64,000 nt of DNA from Clitoria ternatea (lineage: Eukaryota; Streptophyta; Magnoliopsida; Fabales; Fabaceae), in assembly GCA_037962975.1 (NCBI GenBank), contig CM075675.1, forward strand, positions 101,981,718-102,045,717, in the 5' to 3' direction. Shown in pieces: positions 50,287-60,949 of this stretch (position 1 is its first letter; each line of letters begins with the position of its first letter). A program made the translations under genes and the position numbers. The notes beneath the pieces were generated by a model. That model was given only the letters and a program-made list of their open reading frames with translations. It did not search any database and was not told where the DNA came from.

Positions 50287-50431
50287 GGGTAAGTGGATAC
50301 GGGCGAGGACGAATGGTCCAGAAGACAGAGTAAGTCCAGTCAGAGTTGAGACAGACGGTTCTGAGGGCCTCATGAAGTGCCATCATCCCAACAGCTTCTT
50401 TGCTCCTATCTGATGCTCCTGAGCCCACCAT
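48138..50431 (-). CDS. bHLH-MYC_N domain protein ('WNK-related' type), seven exons
   Basis: Exons in coding order: 50431-50301, 50209-50159, 49974-49840, 49634-49529, 49298-49257, 49146-49090, 48872-48138. All six introns are GT-AG, and the joined frame is open for 418 residues. The start ATG has an in-frame TGA two codons upstream, so it is not N-terminally extended. Residues about 15-200 form a MYC/MYB N-terminal (bHLH-MYC_N, PF14215-like) domain: ALHEALRTVCLNSDWTYSVF, then MLMWEDGFC, SIQLYNYGEGLMGKVASDK, EPNISNYWQSSFDALPSEW and TIAVIQAGHGLLQLGSCKI. The remaining ~220 residues are Ser/Pro/Asn-rich and low in complexity, with an ending around FKRSFTLPARVASSSS and VMETFLE. There is no basic helix-loop-helix. 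From memory the group includes Arabidopsis At5g53900 and At3g15240, labelled WNK kinase-related although no kinase domain is present. A role in transcriptional regulation through protein contacts is inference. All exons look intact and it is probably functional. Confidence 0.9.
49769..49796. repeat. (AG)14 microsatellite in intron 3 of the host gene
   Basis: 28 bp of perfect AG (CT on the coding strand) inside the 205-bp intron 49635-49839, nearer its donor side. Confidence 0.95.
50243..50284. repeat. (AG)21 microsatellite in intron 1 of the host gene
   Basis: 42 bp of perfect AG (CT on the coding strand) in an intron of only 91 bp (50210-50300), so nearly half the intron. It ends 33 bp from the acceptor and adds to a long pyrimidine tract. 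Confidence 0.95.
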
Positions 50432-51058
50432 CTTTCACTCTATCTCTCACTATGTAACTTTTGTTTTGTTCCTTTCACTTCACAATTACACACACATCAC
50501 ACACCCTTCTTCTGTTGTCTCTCTCGACGAAACGAACACCTTCCTCTGTCTTTTAATTTTGTTTCAATCTGATGAGATAGGCAGCTACTCTACAATGTTT
50601 AACCACCACAGAGTGGACTAATTCTTCATATCTCTCTTTTCTAGTAGCTCTGAGGTTTTTCTATTTTTTTATTTTTTGGGTAAGAGTTCTCTCAGTCGTT
50701 GTCTCACGCTCTCACACTTGCTTGCCTTTTTGTTTTGCCCCCGATGCAAGGTGCTTACTTTGACACAAGGTAATAATGCTCTGTTTGGATAATAGATAAA
50801 TGCTATGCTTGCTATTACTAATTCATTTCTTTTGAGACAGTGATCAAGTTACGTATTGAATTAATATTCATTTTTATTTAATATTTTTATTTTTATAATT
50901 TTATTTTATGGAGTTTATCGAATAGAATCACATCAATTATTTAATATTTTTATTTTTATAATTTTATTTTAATTGGTTATCAAATGTACATAAATAAGAA
51001 GGAAAGGATATTTTATAAACAAATGTAAATATTAATTTGTATTAAAAGTGTCGCAATA
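50432..51058 (-). promoter_or_regulatory. 5' flank of the host gene
   Basis: On the coding strand the region before the ATG is GA-rich next to the start and AT-rich farther out (beyond 50860). No convincing TATA box was found; pyrimidine/purine patches (CTCTCTC, CTCTCAC) are common in plant core promoters. Transcription start not determined. Confidence 0.4.

Positions 51059-51100
<42 letters not shown>
51059..51100. repeat. Compound (AT)12(AG)9 microsatellite
   Basis: 24 bp of AT followed directly by 18 bp of AG, about 630 bp upstream of the host-gene start codon. Confidence 0.95.
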
Positions 51101-51410
51101 GGGTAAGAAATAAAATTAAAATAGAATGAAAAAAAATATGTATCACTTATGTGGATAGAATTAGAAAAAGGGAAGTAAAAAGCATATCTTCATAGGTTTG
51201 AATCAATAGGGAAAAACAGAAATAAATAAATAAATTGTATTAAAAAAGCTTAGTTATTTAAAGAATTAATCTTTGAAAAAATTGAATTTTTTTATCATGT
51301 TAATTTTTTATTAATATAAACTATGTATCATTTATTTAAAAATGACCATTTAAAATATAATATAAAAATAGGGCATTTAAAAAGGTAGTGCTCATTAAAA
51401 AAAAAAATTA

Positions 51411-54295
51411 AGGGATTTTTTTTTTGTCTAGCTCAAGTGAAAATTTTCTTATTTGAGCGAGAATCCACTAGAACCTATCCATGCCCCTTGAGTTTCGCTT
51501 AAGCAAAAATATCCCCGCTTAAACTTCGCTCAAGCGAGACTACCTCGCTTAAGTGAAATTCGTCAAGAGACAAAATTTCACATTACTCACGATCACACTC
51601 AAACGAGATTAGGCTCGCTTGAGCGAGATTTGGAGCAGTTGGCCTACAGACCAACTTTCTCGCATTCTATCTTATTCATTCGATCTTTAGTCACTACCAA
51701 ACTCTGACACCCCCCTAAAACACATCATTTATGAGTCGTGGCAACAAGTCACACTCCAAAATTCCTAAAAATGAACAAGTTATGCACGAAATGCAATTAG
51801 GCCAACTTAGGTCATTCCCAAGCAACTTAACCCATCATTTCATATTCAAATTGGACCATTCCAACTCTCACAACCTCTAATCATCATATATAAGCTATTA
51901 AATCCATTTGGGGGCTCCAAAACCTCACAGATCTCATTTTGACCTGTTCAGTTCCTTAATTGCACGTGGATTCAATAACCTGGCAACCTATTACTCAAAT
52001 CAACATACTATATAGTCATATGTACGCATTGTCAATTCATTTCTCACGCAACATGGTAATCATAATCCTGCCCATACCACTAACTCAATAAAGTCAACAT
52101 CTTATAACATTTCCTTGGTATATCAATACCATTCTATTCATCGCGGTTCCATCAATGGTTAACTTAAGAGCATATGCATTATCAAAAATGTATTTATAAC
52201 CATATAGGTATCAAAAATAAGCGTTATACCTCCTGTGAGGTTACCATATGCCTAGTTCACCAAACAAAACATATATACAGTGATCAAGAGCCAGCCAAGG
52301 CTATAAGACATCAAAACTATACAATATTCACATCATCATCCATATTCTACTTCTTCCAAAGGGTCATCAATATACACTTGGTATTCATTCACCAGTTTTC
52401 CTCTTTATCCAAGTTCACTACATTATAAAAATTGGTGTATGAGTGAGCATATATATGTTAAATAACAAATACATAACCAAATTTGTCATAACTCATTACA
52501 TTCAATTAATCTAGTTCATCACATTATCTAGAGAATTCAATATACCTCAATCATCATCACATCATCTTTTGTCATTTAACATAATACATAAGCACATTAT
52601 CAAATCATCAACACAATGTCAATCAGCATCAATAATTATCTCACAGCTTCTCATAATCATAACGGCTGCCTCACAACTCTTAGTGCTCATCAATAGTTGT
52701 CCCACTGCTTATCAATGCCATAGTGGTTGCCTCGTAGTTATAATGCAATGCATATAGATTCGACTCTAATGATGAGATAATACATCAGTATATAACATAT
52801 TCTCATCTCCCAGTTGATTCAGTCATTTTACAGGTATCAAACCGCTTGTCCACTCTTGCAACACGGTCACTCTCAATGGCAGCGGTAGTGTTGCAGGCTA
52901 GCCTTGAGTCTCACTCAAAAGCATCTATGGAATACAAAGAAACCGCCACATGGTTTGTACCTTCCCAAGGCCATCCTCTCATCTAGGCCAGCATCACAGG
53001 CCCCATGCAGTCTTGTGTGCGTCCTTATGCAAATGCTATGCACAACCAACAATTATAATAATTCTTATTGTTAATTAAGCCATTTAAAGCTTATCAGCTT
53101 CATCAATGCCACAATTCATCACAATTTCTCAAGTCATTCAAAACATAGCAAGCAATTTTGATCATTTATCATCATAACCATAAATTCAACTTCAATATAC
53201 ATATGAATGGAATCCAAACACATCTGAAAATTATCAATCAAATTAACAATAATATTAAAAGGGGATATGTTATCAACACAAGCATATATCAACATCATCA
53301 TTAATTCTCATCAACACATCAATTAAATTATCATACATACATAGCTATCTTCTATCCGTTCATGACTCATTCATTTAAAATGCAATGCTCTCCCTATCTG
53401 GAATCCTCGACTCCAATGCTCAAAACGTTATCTGGTTACGTTCTGGCTACCGATTTCTCAATCTGACAATCTCCTAAAGTTAATAACAATTATTTTAGTA
53501 ACCCTCATGCCTAAAACTAAATTCATCAATTTACTATAATTACGATAGGCATCGACTCACCAAATTGTGTTGACAGGTTCTAAAACCAACTCCGCCAAGC
53601 CTCGGCGTAACCCACGACTCTAAACTAGTTATGAACACAACTTATCACCACGGAATAATGGGCTTGAAGTTCAAATTTAAGAATCAGAACCAAAAGCACA
53701 GATTGGTTATTTTGAAACTCACCAACAATGAGGAATCAAGAAACCCCAAGTGTCTAATGTTGTCACTCGCTAGATAAGTTCCAAAACAACCTAAAAATCC
53801 ATGGGATTAAAGAAGTTTGAGAATGGGGGTTCAAGAATGCAAGCCAAAGCAAAGAGGGATTCCATAGCACCATACCTTAGCAAATTGAGAATGAAGAATC
53901 CCTTAAGCTTGTCAATGTTGCTCGTGTGGAGCAGGAAGAGGAGAAGTTGAGTTCTAACTTGGCCTTGATGAGAATGTGGAAGAAGATGACAATGGGGGTT
54001 GTGTGCCACATAAAGAGGGAGAAGAAATGAAGTTCCCTTTTCTTTCTAGCAGGCATGCACACAAGAGTGAAAGTGAGGGAGGGTGGAATTCCAATGGGGA
54101 ATTAAGAAATTAGGGGCAATTTAGTTCGCTCTCACATTCAGTTAATTTCTGAAACCAATCGGGTAACTTAAGGTTACCTGAAACGTACCCTAATAAATTT
54201 CAGAAATTAACGTACTCGCCATTAATTAACTCGGCATTCCCAATTTAATTATTTGATTAATAAAGTTAACCAATAATTAAAATCAAGATGTTACA
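51411..54295 (-). mobile_element. LTR-like copy G (left end uncertain)
   Basis: On the minus strand it starts TGTAACATCTTGAT at 54295, followed by 'ggcgagtacgttaatttctg', a phrase typical of long legume LTRs. The right flank AATTA (54296-54300) recurs at 51406-51410, a candidate 5-bp duplication, but in AT-rich DNA and with a non-canonical terminus there. Near the left end are repeated palindromic motifs: CGCTTAAG, CGCTCAAGCGAG and CTCGCTTGAGCGAG (about 51450-51630). There is no internal region and no credible ORF; 52174-52428 and 53791-54062 are spurious. It begins about 980 bp upstream of the host gene. Confidence 0.65.
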
Positions 54296-54300
54296 AATTA

Positions 54301-55416
54301 TTTATTATTTTTATACCATTAAAAATTCAAAGTAATTTTTCCTCTCCATTTCATAGAAATAATTTTATTTCAAATGAGTCTTGTATTTTAATTTCTTTCC
54401 ATTTTTATTTTCTTACATGAAAATTACAAATATTCATCCTACATTTCTAATTTCATTTTCTTTATATCCATTCTCTCAATTTTCACTGAAACAAACAAAT
54501 ACATGAAGGATACTTTTTACCCAAGCATGTTGTTTTTTATTTTTATTTTTATTAGAAAAATTTCTTTTCATGCAAGTAGGAAAATAAATTAAGGAATAAG
54601 ACTGGTACAACAGATTAAGATGTCAACTCTAAATAAGTAGGAATGTAAAATGATATCTATGAAAAATGATATTTATGGATATAAATAGTGATTATTTGTT
54701 ATCATTAAATTTATGGGTATCATATCTATTAATATTATTAAGAAAAATAATTAAATATGAAAAGAATACATAAAAATACAAAAATTAAAAACATGAAGTA
54801 TTAAAAGTTTTCTAATAATAGAATCAAGATAAATAAATAAAAAGTTATTCAATTTTTAGCGGCAACAAACTTCCAAGGTGTAGTGCGAAAATTGGGAAAC
54901 ATATACGCTTGATTGTTAGACGACAATAGTGTAAGTGTGACATTTTTTTAGGTGGAGATTGAGTGAGGGACAGGAAATGACCAAATTAGAGAGAATATGA
55001 AAAAATAAGGTAAATTAGTAAATTAATTAAACAAATAATCAATATTTCCATCTTATCTATTTATCATTGAGAATATACGTATATGTCTATTTAAAAACTT
55101 CAATCCTATTTGTGGTGAATTTTATTCATGAGTATTTATGGATTCAAAAATTTCTATCCTTATACATAAGTATGTCAACAAGGTGGGACGGGACACGTGC
55201 AAGTAGTATGTTACCTATACTTGTACCCTTTTAAAATTAACAGGTATCACGTAGAAGTAAAAAACTATCATGGATATCCATTATTGTTTAAAATTTGAAA
55301 ATAATAATAAATACCATATAATATAGTAAATGCAATATTATTAGGATAATATAATATAAAATAGTATTGTACAATATAATTATAGTTTAATACATTAAAA
55401 ATATGACCATAAAATA
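54301..55416. other. Intergenic, nothing recognised
   Basis: AT-rich DNA. No ORF, RNA gene or defined repeat could be supported. Confidence 0.45.
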
Positions 55417-55421
55417 ATGTT

Positions 55422-56042
55422 TGATCTGGTCTCAATACCGGCCTACGGGCAATAAGGTAATTTAACTTAAGTCGCTAGGCATGACTGGCATCTCGCATAA
55501 GATGGTAACCCAATATCGGCTTCCAGCATCGCGCATGAGACCTATGGTCCAATACCGATGCAAATCATTCTCTCGATACCGGTGGATTAAAGTTTTATGC
55601 AATTGCATGCTGAAAAGCAATGTACAACGTGTCTAATAGGAAGGTACAGTCGTTAGGAGACGTCTTTGTCGTGTGTTAGCTTTTATGCCGAGACCAGAAT
55701 CGTACACTGTGTACGGAAAGATCTTTAAGGCAAAACAACTCTTCCATTACTCCCAGGTATAAATATCTACAAATGAATAATGAAAAGATAGAACGTTCTT
55801 GGCTATAACTTACTCTTAAGCGTCAGAGTGTCAGAGTGTCCTTGTAGGTGACACCCCCTTCATCCCACAACGCGTGAGGTTGGTGAGATTTCTCAAACGA
55901 GCACTCCAAGACTTGTATCTCCCTACTAGAATATAAGGTATAATACCGGATTCCCATTGGACTGACATAAGACTAATACAAATAACACAATCTGAGGGCT
56001 GGTTACCATACCGGACAACACACCCGGGTCTAGACCAGTTCA
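55422..56042 (-). mobile_element. Solo LTR-X copy (621 bp)
   Basis: It begins TGATCTGGTCTCAATACCGG and ends TAGACCAGTTCA. Flanks are ATGTT (55417-55421) and ATCTT (56043-56047), a 5-bp duplication with one mismatch. It matches the LTR at 58837-59574 at both ends and in phrases such as 'gtgtcagagtgtccttg..ggtgacacc', but has internal gaps and much divergence, so it is an older or different subfamily copy. The minus strand is assigned by agreement with the 10329 copy being plus. Confidence 0.78.
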
Positions 56043-56380
56043 ATCTTAAATACATTTTACCTCATTATAAAATAATATATTTTAAATATACTTTAAAATT
56101 TAATATTTATACCCATCAATTTAATGATTATATGAATACTCATTATAAATAAACCTACAATTTTACCAATAAATACAAATAGAATAAATGAAAATAAAAC
56201 ATAAATGAACTCTTATTCTCGACCCTGGTTAGGTTTTTGTAGTTTTTAGTTTTAAATTTTAAAACAAAAACAAGAACTTGTTTTTGGATTTTAGTTTCAT
56301 GTTTTAGTTTTAATAGTTTTGAATTTTAAAAAAAATATTGCAAAATTTTCATTTAATCCTAACTATATTACATGTAAACA
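56043..56380. other. Intergenic, nothing recognised
   Basis: AT-rich sequence with TTTTAG/TTTAAAA runs and no feature I can support. Confidence 0.4.
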
Positions 56381-56850
56381 ACAACAACATAATTGTGGTG
56401 GTAACAATGATGATGGTTATAATGATGGTTATGGTGGCGATGACGATGGCGATGACAATGACGAGGTGGTGGTGGGAGTTGCAACAATGGTTGTGGCCAT
56501 ATCGATTGTGAAGTGATGGTCATGGCAGCGACGATAGTGATAGCGATAATGATGACGGTGGTGGTTTAGGGTTATGGAATTTGTAATGGTGGTTATGGTC
56601 ATGGTGATGGTGATGAAGGTGATTACTATGGTGGCGATGATGATGGTGTTAATGTTAGGGTGATGGTGATAATAGTCGTAATGGTAATGATAATGATAAG
56701 GTGGTGATAATGACAACTATGGTCATGGTGATGACAACGATTATGATGATAATGATTGAGGTGATAGTGGTGGTAATGACAATTACGATGGTTGAGGTGA
56801 TAAAGTAATAACAATAATGGTGGTGAAGGAGAAGATCATGAAGAGAATGA
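56381..56850. repeat. GAT/GGT-rich imperfect trinucleotide block
   Basis: About 470 bp built from GATGGT, GGTGAT, AATGAT and GGTGGTG phrases. It creates long open frames on both strands with Asp/Gly or His/Tyr runs (for example 56429-56716 minus), which are composition effects and not genes. Confidence 0.85.
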
Positions 56851-58080
56851 GCATGGGAAATAAAATTATTCCAACTAAAAATGTACCAAAAAATGTTTAC
56901 AAAGTTTCCCGCATTTATTTATCTCATTATCTTTTAAAACAGACAAGTGACATTGCGATGGAATTATGTCTGTATAGTTTCTAAACTTTATATTAGGAAG
57001 TGACTGTTAATCATTTTATTCATCTCGAGTGAGATTATTTCTAGGAGAGATACCAAGGGAAAAAAAAGGTGAAAGAAATGTTCTTTGAAGTTGTGTTTCT
57101 TTTCATTCCTTCTTTTCTTCCTCTGGTATGTTTTTAACCATACAAAAATTCATGAGAACAACTTTTATATTCTTGTTTTTTTTTAGTATTTACTTTTATC
57201 ATCTTTTTGTGTCTTTTTTACAGCAACACATAGAAAAGTGAAAATCAACGCCCGTATTTTTAAGGCTGTAAAATTACGTTAAATAGGAAATTGAATTTGA
57301 CTATGTAATCAAATAGGATAATAAAATCTTAAAAACATGTGAAAAAATAAAATAATATAAAATTCAGGGTTATCATTTCCCTTGTCCAATTTCATATTTT
57401 TACTTGACCATATATTTATCTGCATGCGATTGTTAGCGCATACACATTTTTTTTAAGAATCAAACTGTTAAATTTTGTAACCTTAAGTTGTATGGTTGGG
57501 AAGGTCGATTAATTGAGGAGTATAAAATGCTGGAAACGCTGGATAAAAGTTTAGGCAAGTTTTGTATTGTTGATATTTTTAATTTTTAATTTTTAATTTA
57601 ATATTTTTAGTTACAGTTTTTTCCTGATCTTTCACTTTTAGATGTAGAATTTTATTTTTGGTAGGGAATAAAATAAAAATACAAAATTAAGACTAAAAAC
57701 AGTGTATAAAGACTTAAAAAACAAACACTAAAATATTTAAGAGTTAAATAAAAATAAAAACAACTTAAAAACTATAATTTTAAGTCGTGATTATATTATT
57801 ATACAAGTTACAATTTTATGATATTTACATATTATTGGATTGTTAAATAACATTAATTATGATTTTCTTTTCATGACTCTCAATCTCTAAAGAGAGAGTG
57901 GGATTTTTATTAAGATGACAAGCTCCTTTTGTCCTGTAAGCCTCGCTACTTTATTAAGTACTATCATGTTGGCTTAAATATTTTTTACGTTGGACTACTC
58001 ATTTATTGTTTTTACAAGGTTCTTATTTTATACAACACTTAATACAACAATTTTTTACAAGGTTCTTATTTAAACCCTAA

Positions 58081-58084
<4 letters not shown>
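56851..58084. other. Intergenic, nothing recognised
   Basis: AT-rich sequence. A repeated phrase 'acaaggttcttattt' occurs near 58012 and 58057. No gene is supported. Confidence 0.45.

Positions 58085-58156
<72 letters not shown>
58085..58156. repeat. (TA)36 microsatellite
   Basis: 72 bp of perfect TA at the left edge of the fold-back MITE cluster. Further TA tracts lie at 58535-58566 and 58754-58780, between and after the MITE copies. Confidence 0.95.
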
Positions 58157-58159
<3 letters not shown>

Positions 58160-58200
58160 ATGTATGTTATGAGGAAAGTTGTTTTAAGTAAGATTGAGAG

Positions 58201-58353
58201 GAGCAAAGTTAAACTGTATAATCATACAATAGATGGTTGAGGTTAAAATCTTTTCAAAGTCACATGATCATTTAAAAGGTCACATGACTTTTTTAAAAGC
58301 TCACGTGATTAATCTCAATCATTCATTGTATAGTTATACGGTTCAGATTCGCT
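58201..58353. mobile_element. Fold-back MITE copy 1
   Basis: Arms of about 45 bp: GAGCAAAGTTAAACTGTATA... (58201-58245) pairs with the complement of 58309-58353 (ending GGTTCAGATTCGCTC) at roughly three quarters of positions. The loop contains repeated 'tcacatgat/gactt' phrases. No coding capacity. Confidence 0.75.
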
Positions 58354-58385
58354 CATTTCATCAAATTGTATTTATGAGAATGAGA

Positions 58386-58500
58386 TGAGCGCATCTAGAC
58401 CGTATAACCATACAATAGATGGTTGAGATTAAAAGTTTTTCAAAGTCATATGACTAATCTTAACTATCCATTGTATTGTTGTACGGTCCAGATTCGCTTC
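58386..58500. mobile_element. Fold-back MITE copy 2
   Basis: Same family as copy 1. Left arm 58386-58431 (ACCGTATAACCATACAATAG inside) pairs with right arm 58455-58500 (CATTGTATTGTTGTACGGTC inside). Outer sequences on both sides also match weakly (GAGAATGAGA against TCTCATTCTC), so the full element may extend to about 58365-58530. Confidence 0.78.
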
Positions 58501-58532
58501 TCTCATTCTCACATAAGAGAGTCTTTTTCATA

Positions 58533-58570
<38 letters not shown>

Positions 58571-58574
58571 GAAG

Positions 58575-58720
58575 AATAAATCTAAACTGTTGGATCTTAT
58601 CATGGATGATTAATACATTGATCATGTGACTTTTTAATTGATCATGTAACTTTGAAAATTTTTTAATCATGATCATCCATGTATGGTTGTACGACCCAGA
58701 TTTGTCCATCTCACTCTCAC
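58575..58720. mobile_element. Fold-back MITE copy 3
   Basis: Arms AAATCTAAACTGTTGGATCT... and the complement of ...GTACGACCCAGATTT, with ATCATGGATGATTAA against TTAATCATGATCATCC. It is more diverged and is enclosed by TA tracts at 58535-58566 and 58754-58780. Confidence 0.7.
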
Positions 58721-58749
58721 TTAAAAGAACATATCTCGTAAGATATATC

Positions 58750-58780
<31 letters not shown>

Positions 58781-58836
58781 GACTTTTTTAAATAATTGTT
58801 ATAAAAATCAAGAATGATATTATTTATATGGCAATC

Positions 58837-59574
58837 TGATCCGGTCTCAATACCGGCATCCGATCTGCTATACATATTTCAACGTCTTTGATAAGACATC
58901 TACGTGTAACCGGTGTCATCGGTATACATCCGGACTGTAATTCCGTATCAGGCGTTCTCCCTATACCGGTTATCCAGGATAACACCATGACATCGGACAA
59001 TACACACGTCACTGTGCTAATGACAAGGATTGTTGCTACAGGGATCGATCAATAATTCCCTACACTACGAGCCAAACTTTGCTCACGGGAATGGTCAACT
59101 TGTTCCCTAATCCTAGTCTACATTCTCTACGCTCAATATAAAATAGCCACTTGACCCAATCATGCAGGTAAGTGCGCAATATAATAATGCTAATGGGAGT
59201 TGGTGGTTCCCCACCAACGAGTCCTCGTTAATCGAGCCAATCAGGTATATGAACTAACTTCATGATTGAAGTTAGGGAGCTTCCTCTCTTCTTCAGCTCT
59301 TTTACGACTGAATCTTCTCTGAATACATTCCTGACCTGGAATATAATCACTGACTTGAGCGTCGGAGAATCTTTGCAGGTGACACCACCATTCGCCCACT
59401 TCAACGCGTTAGGTCGGTGTGAAGGATCTCCAGGACGCCCAATCCGCTCTCCTCATTCAGGGATAACGGATACACACATCGGATACACATACATCCGGTA
59501 TCTAATACGGTATTGACATACTATTCGTGACTGGCTTGAGATCGGATCTCTTGACCCCGGTCCAGGACAGATCA
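58837..59574 (-). mobile_element. Solo LTR-X copy (738 bp) with perfect target-site duplication
   Basis: It begins TGATCCGGTCTCAATACCGG and ends GTCCAGGACAGATCA, flanked by CAATC at 58832-58836 and CAATC at 59575-59579. It is the reverse complement of 10329-11050 with few gaps and defines the family ends. It contains a CGCGTTAGGTCGGTGTGAAG-type phrase shared by all copies. No ORF is credible and no internal region adjoins it, so it is a solo LTR; superfamily not determined. Confidence 0.88.
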
Positions 59575-59579
59575 CAATC

Positions 59580-60949
59580 CATGATAGATATAAATATAAA
59601 ATTATATTAATGATGTATTAAATTAAATTCAAGTAATAAAATAACATTTTTTAATATTTGACTATTATTGAATTTTGCAGGTAAGTTTATCAGAGTAATT
59701 TTCTCTCTCCCTTTTATTTATGTGTACGTAACATTAATGTTTATTTTTATTTTTTCAAACAACATATTTTTTTGTTGTTAATTTTTTTTTCTCGTATTTA
59801 TTTCTTACTTTTTCATTTTATTTTATCCTTCCATCCAAAGAAAAGCCTTGAGCCCTTTGTCCCAGCATGTAACAAATTCCAGACTCTACCTTTTATCAAC
59901 TCCATTACAAGAATACTTTAACTTTTGGATGATAATTCAAAATAAAATTCTTTCGTGGTAAGAATAGACAGTAAATACCCTTCCCGGTTTTACTTACAAG
60001 AAATTTTTTTAAAAAATATTAGTCTTAGATATAAAGATAAATATTTTTTTCAATGTAATTAAATATTTATATATTTAATATATCTTTTCTCAATACATTT
60101 TTAAAACAATTAAAACTTTTTTTATGTGATAAATAACATTAAAAATATTTTAAACAAATACATTAAATATCTAATAAAATTAATGTAAATAGAAACTTAT
60201 AATCAAATGTATTAATAAATATAAAATTAGTCTCTTTTGTTTATAATTAAAATAGGAAGAAGTATATTTTAAAAGAAAAAAAAATCTAGTTCATATGTTT
60301 TATCGAAAACCTTATTTTAAAAATCTCCCTCTTATCAATAACAAGTATTGCTACTTAAACATATCAGTAACTAACAATTTTTTTATTGAAAGTCTTAAAT
60401 TTATAACATAACCTTTTTAAAGAATAAATATGTATGATTTAAAATAATCAACCGTTGATATTATATACCAACACAGTTTTTAATGCCTAACTTGGCGAGT
60501 TTTTTTTCTTCTTGATATCTAATTAGGCTAAGTTTGAAATCGGTTAACTAATGATTAAAAAACATATTTTTATTGAATTTAAAGTAAAGATATAATACTT
60601 AAAATATTATACCGCTACACAGCCTACACCTATGTGAATAGTATTTTAGTTGTCCTTTCCATTACGCTTGTGCAAAGGAAACCTAACTTTGAATATTTGA
60701 CAGTTTGATGGGGAAGTTAAATGCTGTGTAACAAGAAAATTTTGAAGTTGAAAAAAAAGGCAAATAGTAGTTAGGTAATTAATTTCTAAACACGGACTAA
60801 AACATATACTTTTAATTAATTAATATATTAAAATCGATTTTCTAATGAGCTAAATTCACAATAGTGACTTTATTTGTTTCCATTTATGTAAGCATTGTTC
60901 TTTTTTTTTTTTTCTGATGCTAAGGAAACCTAACTCAAATCTAAGCTAT
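59580..60949. other. Intergenic, nothing recognised
   Basis: AT-rich DNA with T-runs. No ORF or RNA gene is supported. Confidence 0.45.

Noticed and set aside
48138..50431. A WNK-type protein kinase
   Set aside because: The product has a MYC_N-type N-terminal domain and no kinase motifs; the label is inherited from database naming.
56429..56814. His/Tyr-rich minus-strand ORFs
   Set aside because: They come from the GAT-rich block, which is open on both strands.
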